Source: JANSWY01 sp965267245
Lineage (GTDB): Bacteria; Bacteroidota; Bacteroidia; Cytophagales; Cyclobacteriaceae
Direction: 5' to 3'
NCBI GenBank assembly: GCA_965267245.1
Contig: OZ253939.1
Location: 4,216,001-4,280,000, forward strand
DNA: 64,000 nucleotides
The notes under the pieces are model-generated. The model did no database searches, was not told the origin of the DNA, and saw nothing but the letters and a program-made list of their open reading frames with translations. A program made the position numbers and the translations under genes. This document shows, piece after piece, positions 1 to 9,462 of this stretch. Every line of letters starts with the position of its first letter. The first letter of the stretch is position 1.

Positions 1-2441
1 TCCATTTTACCTGAATCCCCTTTGTAATCAGGATCTACCATTTTAGGATGATTGGCGATTTGCCTCAATCTTGTAAGACCTTGCAGCAATAGCATTTGAG
101 AACCATTTAGTCCCTCATTTTCAATGCTATCAATGATTTTATTCCTATAGTAAGACTTCTCTTGCTCATAAAACTCCTCTTGCATTGAGCTCATGGTGCA
201 ATATTTGATATTCTCAACCTTTTCTGGTAGTTCTGTGGCTACCTGTGATTTATCTCTTCTGAGAATAAAAGGTTTTATGATTGCATTCAGCTTAATGGTC
301 TTCTGCTCATCACTGTTTTTTTCAATCGGGTTGAGGAATTCATTCCTGAAGAAGGACTGATTTCCTAATAACCCAGGATTCACAAATGACATTTGTGACC
401 AAAGATCAAGTGTACTATTCTCAATAGGTGTACCTGTCAATATGAGCTTTCTTCTTGAACTCAGCTGTTTTACTGCTTTCGCAATGTTGGAAGTAGGGTT
501 CTTTATGGCTTGTGATTCATCTAAAATGACATAGTTGAAGTAATACTGCTTCAATATATCAATATCAAGCCTAATGATTCCATAGGATGTCAGAACCAGG
601 TCATAATTAGTAAACTGCTCAACATCTTTATCTCTGGTAGTACCAGTATAAACCAAAATCTTGAGATCAGGAGTAAATTTCCTGGCCTCCATTTCCCAGT
701 TGTAGATCAGAGAAGTTGGCATTATTAACAATGAAGCACCGTAATCATCAGCCTCTTTCTGAGATTGAAGCATGGCTAAAGTTTGGACTGTTTTACCCAA
801 ACCCATATCATCAGCAAGGCATCCTCCAAAATTATACTGATCCAGAAATTGCATCCAGTTGAAACCAGCCTTTTGGTAGGGCCTTAACTGTCCGTTGAAA
901 TTGGATGGTAATGGGTGATCTTCGATTTCTGTAAACTCTTTCAGTTTCTCGAGTTTGCGGCTCATGGTCACTTCTGCCAGGTTATTCTTTTTGAGTTCCT
1001 GGACAAGCGCCAAATGATGTTTGCGCAACTTTAGATTATCCTCTTTGTCATCAGATTCTGCAAAGGCAAACAACTCAGAATACTCTGTAAACCAGGCCTC
1101 CGGAATGACAGCCGTTTGTCCATTCGGCAATTTTATCTCACGTTTCTTCTGTAGGATTAACTTTCGAATTTTCTTAAACTCTATTTGAAACTCTCCAAAT
1201 TGGACAATGGCCTTTACATCAAACCAATCAATGTTTTCCCTGATATCCAATTTGATGTTGCTGGAACCAAGAAAATACCTTTTTATGTTTGCGTCTGTTT
1301 GAATTAATTCAATGCCATATTCAGCAAGTTTGCCTTTGGCATGATTAATCCAGGTGAAAGCCATTGCTTTTTGTAAGGTGGCTCTTGAATTACGAAGGGT
1401 TAGGCCAGAACCATCCAAAAATTTAAGAATTTGTTTTTCGGTATCCGTTTCTCTGATGATTCTAAAGAAAGTATAATCATCATCATTTTTGTTTACAGTA
1501 ACACTTACAGGCTTTAAAGTATCTGCTTTATACTTTTGGTCCCCGTATTGAAAGGACAACTCAAACAATATCTTTTCCTCTTCTGGTGTAGGTTCACTGC
1601 CAGAACCATTGCTGAACAAAGTAGCTTCCTTATTGATTGTGGCCAATTCAGAGAAACTTAGTTTCGCAGTGGGTTTGATCTTTTTAGTTTCAATTTCAAA
1701 GCCCTTGGCATGTACATTAAAATCGGCAACTATTTGAGCTACGAACTTATTGTAATATGTCTCCTCAACATTTTTCGGGATGACAATAAATTTCTTATTC
1801 AGGAATGGCCGTAGTTTTTTACCATCTACTCCTTTTTCAAAATGGAATAACCTGTTTTCAGCCACCAGCCATGCAGGAGTATCCCCTACTATATAGCTTT
1901 GATTGTACTGAAAGTTTACTTTATGTTCTCCGTATTTCAATGTTGGAAAATAGTGGGTATTGTCTTCATTCCTCATGAAGTGGAAAAGTACAGTGGCTGG
2001 CTTTTCCATGATCTCAATCTTTTTCCAGGCAGGCTCTCCGTCATTTCCCATTTCGTAGAGCTCTTTTCCAATCAGCAGCGGTAAGATTTTTGTTCTTCGC
2101 TTTTCCAGGTAATTATGGATTTCATCCTGGAGGAGTTTGTTGCCTTTATCTTTGTCGTATGTCTTCAGGAAGAATTCATTGACCTTGATTTTCTTTTTTT
2201 GAAAATGCTGGACCACTACTTCCTGCTGCATGGAATCCATCAATTTGATGAGTTCATAGTCATTTTCATCCAGGCCTGATGCAAATTCTGTTGCATTTTT
2301 GGCAGAGATGTTCTGGTGTGAGAAAGTAAGGCGGTCTTTCTCATCCAATTGAATCACGAATGACTCAAATAAATACCCCAGATACTCATGTTCAAAAAGT
2401 GAGTATATTAACTGGAACGGTTTGTCCGGGGAGACTTTCAT
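1..2441 (-). CDS. SNF2-family DEAD/DEAH-box helicase, C-terminus cut by window edge
   Basis: This is a Swi2/Snf2-type ATPase that would translocate on double-stranded DNA; its role in bacteria is poorly defined. About 813 residues are visible and the reading frame runs off the left edge. The N-terminal 470 or so residues are the long accessory region seen in bacterial SNF2 proteins. The ATPase core follows: Walker A (DDMGLGKT, near residue 549), a TSYG motif, the DESQ form of Walker B (near residue 641) and the TGTPIEN motif. The QxxRxxR box of the second RecA lobe must lie outside the window. The start is the ATG at 2441, with no longer in-frame alternative nearby. It stands alone, transcribed in the same direction as the permease and rbfA genes. 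The family call is firm; the specific function is not known. Confidence 0.93.
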   Translation of the reverse strand, partial: MKVSPDKPFQLIYSLFEHEYLGYLFESFVIQLDEKDRLTFSHQNISAKNATEFASGLDENDYELIKLMDSMQQEVVVQHFQKKKIKVNEFFLKTYDKDKGNKLLQDEIHNYLEKRRTKILPLLIGKELYEMGNDGEPAWKKIEIMEKPATVLFHFMRNEDNTHYFPTLKYGEHKVNFQYNQSYIVGDTPAWLVAENRLFHFEKGVDGKKLRPFLNKKFIVIPKNVEETYYNKFVAQIVADFNVHAKGFEIETKKIKPTAKLSFSELATINKEATLFSNGSGSEPTPEEEKILFELSFQYGDQKYKADTLKPVSVTVNKNDDDYTFFRIIRETDTEKQILKFLDGSGLTLRNSRATLQKAMAFTWINHAKGKLAEYGIELIQTDANIKRYFLGSSNIKLDIRENIDWFDVKAIVQFGEFQIEFKKIRKLILQKKREIKLPNGQTAVIPEAWFTEYSELFAFAESDDKEDNLKLRKHHLALVQELKKNNLAEVTMSRKLEKLKEFTEIEDHPLPSNFNGQLRPYQKAGFNWMQFLDQYNFGGCLADDMGLGKTVQTLAMLQSQKEADDYGASLLIMPTSLIYNWEMEARKFTPDLKILVYTGTTRDKDVEQFTNYDLVLTSYGIIRLDIDILKQYYFNYVILDESQAIKNPTSNIAKAVKQLSSRRKLILTGTPIENSTLDLWSQMSFVNPGLLGNQSFFRNEFLNPIEKNSDEQKTIKLNAIIKPFILRRDKSQVATELPEKVENIKYCTMSSMQEEFYEQEKSYYRNKIIDSIENEGLNGSQMLLLQGLTRLRQIANHPKMVDPDYKGDSGKM

Positions 2442-2538
2442 GCAGTGGATTTGGTTTATTACAAATCTTCAAAATAATGCAATTCTGATCAAAAAAACCC
2501 CATTACACTGCTTGTATTTTCACCAAAAGGGCTAAAAA

Positions 2539-3762
2539 CTATAACTCAATTACAGAAAATGATTTGGAAGCCAGTTTGGCAGGTGGTAATGATGCCAACA
2601 ATGTGATAACAACAATGCTAATTACAGTGTATAACACATCAGATAATTGAATCTTCACAGGATAGGCGTTGATCAATGCCGTTTCCATTCCCATACCAAT
2701 AATGCCAAACTCCTGTTGTATCAGGCTTACGAAAAGACCGATGATCAGACCTGCAATAGCACCGCTAAATGAAATGATAACTCCCTCCAGGACAAAAATG
2801 CGCCTGATCAATTTTTCATTTGCACCTAGCACATATAGCAGGCTTATGTCCTTTTTCTTGTCAAGGACCAGCATCGATAATGAAAAATAGATGTTAACAG
2901 ACGCGATGGCAATGATCAATGAGAGTATGATAAAGACAATTAACTTTTCCAGCTTAAGAATTTTATAAAGGTCTGCGTGGATTTCATCATTTCTTAAGAC
3001 ATTAAAGCTATCTCCTAATCTATCAGATAGTAATTTCTGGACATCCTGTGGTCTTGCACCTGGAACAAGCTTCAACTCAAATGCACTGAGTTTATTTTTG
3101 TAATTGAAAAGTTCCCTAGCAAACTCTATAGGAACAATCACGAAATTATCGTCATACTGCCTTTCAATAGCAAAACTTGCACCAGGCAGAATTGCTTTTA
3201 CGGTATATAGGTTACTTGAGTTAAGGGTTGCTCTCCGTAGGTTTTTTGGGTAGTAAAGCTGAATGGGCTTAAGCTGATTATTAAGTTTAATATTCAACCT
3301 GTACATGATACCCTGACCAACAATGGCAAATTTTCCATTAGCCGGGATGGATCCGGGATTGGCATAATTAATAAAACCATTTAGTCTTCCCTGGTCCAGG
3401 TAATTTTCTGCGACCCCTTTCAGCCGAACAATCATCTGTCCGTCATTGTATTTCAATAAAGCATTGTCTTCAATGATTTTTGTTACAACCTCTACTCCTT
3501 CAGTTGACACAATGGTATTATAAATACTATCTGAATCTTGAAAGGACTTGCCCAGTTTGGCCTGAATTCTCATTTCCGGGTCAAAGGAACTATACAAATA
3601 CCTAAGTTCTTTTTCTAATCCATTGAACACTGAGAGCACAATAATCAATGCGGCAGTTCCAATGGCTACTACCAGCATGGATATAATAGCTATAACATTG
3701 ATGAAGTTCTTCTTTTTTTTCGAGAGAAAATATCTACGAGCAACGAAGTAAGGGAAGTTCAT
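2539..3762 (-). CDS. FtsX/LolE-type ABC transporter permease
   Basis: A 407-residue inner-membrane permease of the LolC/LolE (MacB/FtsX) fold, which normally works with an ATPase such as LolD to release lipoproteins or move envelope substrates. It has an N-terminal ARRYF motif and a first membrane segment at about residues 20-45. A large periplasmic domain spans residues 50-270, and three membrane segments follow at about 275-300, 325-350 and 380-400. No ATPase gene lies next to it, which is common for Lol permeases in Bacteroidota. It begins 5 bases after the rbfA stop, so the two are probably co-transcribed. Naming it lolE or lolC would be inference; the fold is clear. Confidence 0.88.
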   Translation of the reverse strand: MNFPYFVARRYFLSKKKKNFINVIAIISMLVVAIGTAALIIVLSVFNGLEKELRYLYSSFDPEMRIQAKLGKSFQDSDSIYNTIVSTEGVEVVTKIIEDNALLKYNDGQMIVRLKGVAENYLDQGRLNGFINYANPGSIPANGKFAIVGQGIMYRLNIKLNNQLKPIQLYYPKNLRRATLNSSNLYTVKAILPGASFAIERQYDDNFVIVPIEFARELFNYKNKLSAFELKLVPGARPQDVQKLLSDRLGDSFNVLRNDEIHADLYKILKLEKLIVFIILSLIIAIASVNIYFSLSMLVLDKKKDISLLYVLGANEKLIRRIFVLEGVIISFSGAIAGLIIGLFVSLIQQEFGIIGMGMETALINAYPVKIQLSDVLYTVISIVVITLLASLPPAKLASKSFSVIEL

Positions 3763-3767
3763 AATTT

Positions 3768-4139
3768 TTATTCATTCTCATCCTCAGCAGGAGGAATATT
3801 GAGTCCTTCGATAATTTGGTCAATAGTATTAGCTTCCCTGTCTACAGTGTCATGAAAAAATGCCAATTCAGGGACTTTTCTAACTTGTTTTCCAATCTTG
3901 TTTCCCAGAATTCGGCGAATTTCGCTTTTTTTCTCATCTAATCGTTCAAAGAATTCTTCCTCATCATTGATGCCGATTAAACTAATATACACCCTGGCTA
4001 CACTCAGATCAGGACTCATCTTTACATTTGTAATGGTTGCCAGACCATTACTGGTAAGTTCTTTTAGGTTTTTCAAGAAAATATCACTTAGATCCTTTTG
4101 GATCAACCTTCCAAACTTCTGCTGCCTCTTACTTTCCAT
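3768..4139 (-). CDS. rbfA: Ribosome-binding factor A
   Basis: A 123-residue KH-type protein that binds the 30S subunit and helps mature the 5' end of 16S rRNA. The start MESKRQQKFGRLIQKDL at 4139 fits the family; an ATG five codons upstream would add an untypical leader. The conserved core is present (sector around MSPDLSVARVYISL, then VRKVPELAFFHD near residues 90-105), followed by a short acidic tail. It is the first gene of a pair with the LolC/E-like permease 5 bases downstream. The 5' end lies back to back with the polytopic membrane protein gene on the other strand. Confidence 0.95.
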   Translation of the reverse strand: MESKRQQKFGRLIQKDLSDIFLKNLKELTSNGLATITNVKMSPDLSVARVYISLIGINDEEEFFERLDEKKSEIRRILGNKIGKQVRKVPELAFFHDTVDREANTIDQIIEGLNIPPAEDENE

Positions 4140-4205
4140 GATGCAAATATCCACAATATTTGTTTAATTTCGTCCCATTTAAATGGCCAGTTAAACTGTT
4201 ACAAC

Positions 4206-5618
4206 TTGATATCCTTATTTAGAATCAACGACCCGTATAGGCTCATCATTGTTTTCCTCGTGATAGTACTTTTGAGGTTGCCATTCTATATTCAGGGGAT
4301 TCCCATTACCATGCCGGAACTCAAATGGATGTTAGTTGGAGAACGAATCAGTAGTGGGTTTTCTATGTACCAGGGGATTTACGACGATATGGGCCCACTT
4401 TCATCTTTGGTTTACGGATTTATTGACCTGTTATTTGGGAGAAGTCATGGGGCATACCTCACTTTTGGTTTGATTCTGGTTTTCGTGCAGGCTGCAATTT
4501 TTAATCAGTTTTTATTAGCTAACAAAGCCTATCGTGAAAACACATATGTTCCGGCTTTTATCTATGGGGTTTTCATGTGTTACAATTTTGACTTTTTTCT
4601 GCTGTCTCCTCAATTAATGAGTCTCACGTTTATTCTATTATCATTAAATAATATTTTCAAAAGGATAGACAATAAAACCAGAGACGAATTATTCTTAAAC
4701 ACAGGGATTTACCTGGGGATTAGTGTTTTGTTCTATTTCCCTACCTGGGTGCTGTTTTTCACTTTTCTGATTATCCTCATACTCTTTTCCAACGCTCTGC
4801 CAAGAAGACTTTTTTTAATGTCAATTGGGTTTATATTGGTTATTGGGCTTGCTATGGTCTATTATTTCCTGACAGATAAGCTTGAAGACTTTATCATACA
4901 ATTCATTTTTTCTCATTGGCAGGTAGAGCAATCGGTTTATGTAGATGGATGGGACCTTACGTATCTGGGGGTACTCCCGATGATGTTTTTGATCGTGTCA
5001 TTCTTAAAAATATATGGATCCCATAAGTATGTAAACTTTCAATTGAAATTTCAGCAGGCTATGCTGTTTCTGGCTCTGGGTTCGATAATAATTTTTTGGC
5101 ATTCCAATGAATTGACTTCTATGGTCTATCTGTTTTTGGTGCCCTCTCTCGCTTTTTTTGGAGCTCATTTTTTACTGCTGATCAGAAGAGCCTTATGGAT
5201 ACATATTGCTACCGTTTTAATGTTAGCGATCATCTGGTTCTCAGGTTACTTTGCTTTCAAAGGACCAGAAGAGATAAAATCACTTGTGGGGTTTGAGAAG
5301 TATTTTGTAGAAAGTGTGAGCCCGGAATTTTTGACGGACAAAAAAATATTGGTTACCGGAGATGAACTAAATTTCTATCAAAATTCAACCCCCGCCACGC
5401 CATTTATCAATTGGAGGATATCAAAAAGGCAATTTGAGCAACTGGATTATTATGATAATTCATCAAGAATCATGGAATATTTAATGATGGATCCTCCTGA
5501 GTATATTGTGGACACAGAAGCGTGTATGGACAAAGTATTCAAGAGGATACCAGCGATCGCAATCAGGTATACTGAAGTACCTGGTCATCCCGGATATTAC
5601 AGATTGATCAGCAACTAA
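4206..5618 (+). CDS. Polytopic inner-membrane protein of unknown function
   Basis: A protein of about 470 residues with roughly ten to eleven hydrophobic segments and a short soluble C-terminus of about 80 residues. The layout recalls GT-C-type glycosyltransferases, with membrane helices, an early periplasmic loop containing GERISSGFSMYQGIYDDMGP and a soluble tail. I do not recognise the family with certainty. The open frame extends back to 4098, but that start would overlap rbfA on the other strand; I prefer the TTG at 4206, immediately before the first membrane segment. The gene converges on rpiB and the two reading frames overlap by 11 bases at their 3' ends. A transport or glycan-related role would be speculation. 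Confidence 0.75.
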   Translation: MISLFRINDPYRLIIVFLVIVLLRLPFYIQGIPITMPELKWMLVGERISSGFSMYQGIYDDMGPLSSLVYGFIDLLFGRSHGAYLTFGLILVFVQAAIFNQFLLANKAYRENTYVPAFIYGVFMCYNFDFFLLSPQLMSLTFILLSLNNIFKRIDNKTRDELFLNTGIYLGISVLFYFPTWVLFFTFLIILILFSNALPRRLFLMSIGFILVIGLAMVYYFLTDKLEDFIIQFIFSHWQVEQSVYVDGWDLTYLGVLPMMFLIVSFLKIYGSHKYVNFQLKFQQAMLFLALGSIIIFWHSNELTSMVYLFLVPSLAFFGAHFLLLIRRALWIHIATVLMLAIIWFSGYFAFKGPEEIKSLVGFEKYFVESVSPEFLTDKKILVTGDELNFYQNSTPATPFINWRISKRQFEQLDYYDNSSRIMEYLMMDPPEYIVDTEACMDKVFKRIPAIAIRYTEVPGHPGYYRLISN

Positions 5619-6042
5619 TTTTGTTTACCCGGGTTTGATGTCTCCCACCTTCAAATTCAGTATTGATAAAGATCTCGGCCATTTGTTCTACATAGTGATA
5701 AGCGATAAACCTTTCAGCAAAACATATGACGTTGGCATCATTATGAAGCCTGCAAAGCTCTGCCAAATCAGAATTCCAGCACAGTGCTGAGCGAATACCC
5801 TGATGTTTATTGGCTGTCATGTTCACGCCATTTCCACTTCCACAAATCAAAATCCCCATTTCATTTCTGCCCTCTTCTATTGAAGTCATGGCGGGATGAA
5901 CAAAGTCAGGATAATCTACAGAATCGGCACTTTCTGGTCCAAAATCTTCTACCTCATGACCCTGAGCAATCAAATATGCTTTTAATTTTTCCTTGTATTG
6001 AAAACCAGCGTGATCACCGGCAATTGCTATTTTTTTACTCAT
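5608..6042 (-). CDS. rpiB: Ribose-5-phosphate isomerase B
   Basis: A 144-residue RpiB/LacAB-type isomerase interconverting ribose 5-phosphate and ribulose 5-phosphate in the pentose phosphate pathway. The N-terminus AIAGDHAGFQYKE carries the conserved Asp and His. The active-site cysteine lies in ICGSGNGVNMTANK, and an RHQTRV-like phosphate-binding stretch is near the C-terminus. The ATG at 6042 overlaps the end of tatC; a second ATG three codons upstream is possible. It is the last gene of the glyA-tatC-rpiB series and converges on the polytopic membrane protein gene. Confidence 0.96.
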   Translation of the reverse strand: MSKKIAIAGDHAGFQYKEKLKAYLIAQGHEVEDFGPESADSVDYPDFVHPAMTSIEEGRNEMGILICGSGNGVNMTANKHQGIRSALCWNSDLAELCRLHNDANVICFAERFIAYHYVEQMAEIFINTEFEGGRHQTRVNKISC

Positions 6043-6880
6043 TTGAATCATATTTTGTGAGTTCTTCTTTTAATCTTCTTTTTTCAACCCTACCAGCGAT
6101 TACCACCCCGATTTCATATAACATAAATAAAGGAAGTGCAATTAAAACCTGGCTAAACGGGTCTGGAGGTGTTATCATTGCTCCCAGAATCAGTATTACG
6201 ACTATCGCATGTCTTCTATACGTTTTTAATAGTTGTGGGGTCACCAAACCGGCTCTGGCTAGAAAGTACACTACTATTGGCAATTGAAATAATAAACCAC
6301 TGGCAAGAACAAGCGTGATAACCGTTGAAACATAACTAACGATATCAAACTCATTGAGAATCTGAGGGTCAAGTTGATAATTTGCCAGAAAATTTATCGA
6401 AACTGGTGTTACGATGAAGTACCCGAATAAAACACCAATTGTAAATAGAAAACTTACATAAAACACAGCTCCTCTGGTCGCCTTTCTTTCTTTAGGATAT
6501 AATCCAGGTTTTATAAAACGCCAGATTTCCCAAAAGACATAAGGGAATGCACCGATCAGTCCTGCTACAAATGAGCTGGTGATGTGCATTGTAAACTGAC
6601 CAGTAACTTGCCTACTTTGGATGATAAATGGAAGTTCTTCGATACAAAGTGCCTGAGAATTGAGTAATTCACTCAGTTGACACAATACCTGAAACGTCCA
6701 GAAATCTGGTTTTGATGGACCCAGGATTAGGTATCCAAACACAAAACTTTTGGAGACAAAAGCAGCAATGGCAATAACCATTATTGCAATCAAAGACCTA
6801 ATAAGATGCCACCTTAGTTCCTCAAGGTGGTCAAGAAAAGACATTTCTGTCTCCTCGCCAATTTGATCAAGTGGCGCCAT
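6035..6880 (-). CDS. tatC: Sec-independent translocase subunit TatC
   Basis: A 281-residue TatC, the core receptor of the twin-arginine translocase in the inner membrane. It begins with an acidic stretch and the conserved FLDHLEELRWHL motif that contacts the twin-arginine signal. Six membrane helices follow, with the typical FxKPGLYPKERK loop and the glutamate-containing region in YVFWEIWRF. The C-terminal tail is charged and cytoplasmic. The first periplasmic loop is long (about residues 55-90). No tatA or tatB gene is present in this window. The start lies 2 bases after glyA and the stop overlaps rpiB, so the three genes form an operon. Confidence 0.97.
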   Translation of the reverse strand: MAPLDQIGEETEMSFLDHLEELRWHLIRSLIAIMVIAIAAFVSKSFVFGYLILGPSKPDFWTFQVLCQLSELLNSQALCIEELPFIIQSRQVTGQFTMHITSSFVAGLIGAFPYVFWEIWRFIKPGLYPKERKATRGAVFYVSFLFTIGVLFGYFIVTPVSINFLANYQLDPQILNEFDIVSYVSTVITLVLASGLLFQLPIVVYFLARAGLVTPQLLKTYRRHAIVVILILGAMITPPDPFSQVLIALPLFMLYEIGVVIAGRVEKRRLKEELTKYDSNE

Positions 6881-6882
6881 GT

Positions 6883-8154
6883 TTATTTATAAAGAGGGAA
6901 TCCCTTCATCCATTCATTGATCTCTGCCCTGGTATTGTCAAGAAGTTTTTCATCTTCATGATTCATAATGATCGAGTCAATGTATTCTACGATTCTTTCC
7001 ATATCTGACTCCACCATACCTCTTGTAGTGGCAGCAGCTGTACCCACCCTTATGCCAGAAGTAACGAACGGAGATTTGTCATCAAATGGTACCATGTTTT
7101 TGTTGACTGTAATATCTGCTCTTCCCAGTGCTTCTTCTGCAGCTTTACCAGTAATGTCTTTAGACCTCAGGTCAATAAGCATCAGATGATTATCAGTTCC
7201 TCCCGAGATGATATTATAACCTTTGCTGACAAATGCTTTGGCCATAGCCTGGGCATTCTTTTGAACATTCATCACGTAAGTCATATAATCATCAGAAAGT
7301 GCCTCGCCAAATGCAACAGCTTTAGCAGCAATCACATGTTCTAGTGGTCCTCCCTGAGTTCCTGGAAACACACCTGAATCCAAAAGGGAAGACATTTTTC
7401 TTGTCACTCCTTTTGGAGTTTTAATACCCCATGGATTTTCAAAATCATCTCTCAACATGATCAAACCACCTCTTGGCCCTCTCAATGTTTTATGAGTGGT
7501 AGTGGTTACAATGTGACAATATTCCAGGGGATCATTTAGAAGGCCTCTGGCAATAAGACCAGCAGGATGAGAAATATCAGCTAGTAGAATCGCACCAACC
7601 TGATCTGCAATAGACCTGAAAGCTTCATAATCCCAATCTCTACTGTAAGCGGATGCACCACATATTATCAGCTTAGGCTGCTCTTTCTTGGCAGTATCTT
7701 CTACTTTAGCCATGTCAATGGTTCCAGTATCTTCTTCCACACCGTAAAATGAAGGTTGGTAAAGTTTACCTGAGAAATTCACAGCAGAACCGTGTGTCAG
7801 GTGGCCTCCATGAGAAAGGTCAAAACCAAGTGTCTTATCACCTGCGTTTAATACAGCTAACATAACTGCAGCATTGGCCTGAGCACCAGAATGAGGCTGA
7901 ACATTTGCCCATGTTGCACCAAATAATTCCTTTATTCGCTCTCTGGCCAGGTCTTCCACCTCGTCTACTACTTCACACCCACCGTAATACCTTTTACCAG
8001 GGAGACCTTCAGCGTATTTATTTGTCAATACGCTACCTTGCGCTTCCATTACCTGGGGAGAAGTAAAATTCTCTGAAGCAATTAATTCAATTCCGTTGGT
8101 TTGTCTTTCCTTCTCCTTTTGAATCAGATCAAAAACCTGAGTATCTTTCTGCAT
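6883..8154 (-). CDS. glyA: Serine hydroxymethyltransferase
   Basis: A 423-residue PLP enzyme that converts serine and tetrahydrofolate to glycine and methylene-tetrahydrofolate. The start MQKDTQVFDLIQKEKERQ matches the family; the frame is open a further 22 codons upstream, but that extension looks like leader sequence. ELIASENF, LPGKRYYGG, the PLP-lysine motif TTTTHKTLRGPRGG and the C-terminal GIRVGT region are all present. The gene leads an operon with tatC and rpiB. This is an essential one-carbon enzyme with nothing unusual visible. Confidence 0.97.
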   Translation of the reverse strand: MQKDTQVFDLIQKEKERQTNGIELIASENFTSPQVMEAQGSVLTNKYAEGLPGKRYYGGCEVVDEVEDLARERIKELFGATWANVQPHSGAQANAAVMLAVLNAGDKTLGFDLSHGGHLTHGSAVNFSGKLYQPSFYGVEEDTGTIDMAKVEDTAKKEQPKLIICGASAYSRDWDYEAFRSIADQVGAILLADISHPAGLIARGLLNDPLEYCHIVTTTTHKTLRGPRGGLIMLRDDFENPWGIKTPKGVTRKMSSLLDSGVFPGTQGGPLEHVIAAKAVAFGEALSDDYMTYVMNVQKNAQAMAKAFVSKGYNIISGGTDNHLMLIDLRSKDITGKAAEEALGRADITVNKNMVPFDDKSPFVTSGIRVGTAAATTRGMVESDMERIVEYIDSIIMNHEDEKLLDNTRAEINEWMKGFPLYK

Positions 8155-8307
8155 AATTTTGGTGGGTTTTGAAAATGAGAGCCAAAAATACTTGATGAAG
8201 TTGAGATAACCAATAAACAATCTGATAGCTTAGCATAACTTTTATAGCCATAAAAAAGCGCTATCGGAATAGGAAAAATTTGGGGTAACTATTTAAAAAA
8301 TCAGATC

Positions 8308-9378
8308 TTGGGAAAACTTGATGAATTACGGAATGGGATTGATAAAATTGATGAGCAATTATTAGAGTTGCTGAATGACCGGTTATCAATCGTAAAGGAA
8401 ATTGGTGACTTAAAAAGAACCAGTAAATCCGTAATCTACAGACCAGAGCGAGAAAAGGCCATACTGGACAAACTCAATTCACTGAATAAAGGACACCTGA
8501 CCAAACCTGCAATTGAAGCAATCTTCATGGAGATTTTTGCTGTTAGCAGAAACTATGAATTACCTGAAAGAGTAGCCTATTTGGGTCCAGAAGGTAGTTT
8601 TACACATCAAGCGGCAGAATCAAGATATGGCAACCTGAGTGATTACTACCCTCTGGAAACCATTCAGGCAGTTTTTCAGGCGGTAGAAACTGAAAGGGTT
8701 AGGTTTGGGGTAGTGCCTATTGAAAACAATCAGGAAGGAGTGGTCCAGGAAACAATGGATCTTCTTGGAACCATGCAGGTAAATATTGTCGCTGAGATTA
8801 TCATGCCGATCCATTTTGCATTTGCTTCAAAGAGTGAAGAGATAAAAAGAATTGATAGGGTCTATTCTAAAGACATAGCCTTTAAACAATGTAAGAAATT
8901 CCTTCATGATTTTGTTGACCGATCTGTTAAACTTGTTCCGGTGTCCTCTACCTCAACAGCTTGCAAAATGGCACTGGAAGAAATTAATAGTGCGGCCATT
9001 TGCTCAGCGATAGCAGCAAGACAGTATGGATTGCCAATGCATTACCAAAACATCGAGGATTCCTCTGAAAACCACACACGATTCTTAATAATTAGCCGAA
9101 ATTTTCAAAACGCCATTAGCGGAAATGACAAAACTTCAATTTTAGCCAGATTACCTCATGAGCCAGGTACTTTAGTGAATTTTCTTCAGAAGTTTCACGA
9201 AGCGGGTATTAATCTAACGAAAGTCGAAAGCCGTCCAGCGAAGGTGAGTTCTAAATTCAAGTATGTTTTCTTTATAGATTTCGATGGCCATTTTAAGGAA
9301 GATGTGGTTCAAACAGCTCTAAAAGAACACCTGGATGATATCAAGTGGTTAGGAAGTTATGTTAAAGTGGGTAGTTAG
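8308..9378 (+). CDS. pheA: Bifunctional chorismate mutase / prephenate dehydratase
   Basis: A 356-residue P-protein that turns chorismate into prephenate and then phenylpyruvate for phenylalanine synthesis. Residues 1-85 are an AroQ-type chorismate mutase (LRNGIDKIDEQLLELL, then ERE). Residues 93-270 are the prephenate dehydratase domain, beginning YLGPEGSFTHQAA and containing the TRF catalytic motif in NHTRFLIISR. Residues 280-356 form an ACT regulatory domain with the Phe-binding ESRP motif. Translation appears to begin at a TTG at 8308; no ATG gives a full chorismate mutase domain. The gene stands alone and divergently from glyA, and feedback inhibition by phenylalanine is expected from the ACT domain. 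Confidence 0.95.
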   Translation: MGKLDELRNGIDKIDEQLLELLNDRLSIVKEIGDLKRTSKSVIYRPEREKAILDKLNSLNKGHLTKPAIEAIFMEIFAVSRNYELPERVAYLGPEGSFTHQAAESRYGNLSDYYPLETIQAVFQAVETERVRFGVVPIENNQEGVVQETMDLLGTMQVNIVAEIIMPIHFAFASKSEEIKRIDRVYSKDIAFKQCKKFLHDFVDRSVKLVPVSSTSTACKMALEEINSAAICSAIAARQYGLPMHYQNIEDSSENHTRFLIISRNFQNAISGNDKTSILARLPHEPGTLVNFLQKFHEAGINLTKVESRPAKVSSKFKYVFFIDFDGHFKEDVVQTALKEHLDDIKWLGSYVKVGS

Positions 9379-9462
9379 TTTTATATTGAGATAGAATAGG
9401 TGTTGATTTTTTATATTGGTAAAAGTTTATTCATTTTACATGCTTTCAACACACCCAATTAG

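Noticed and set aside
1899..2084. A small plus-strand open frame inside the SNF2 gene
   Set aside because: It is antisense to a well-supported coding region and has no independent signals.
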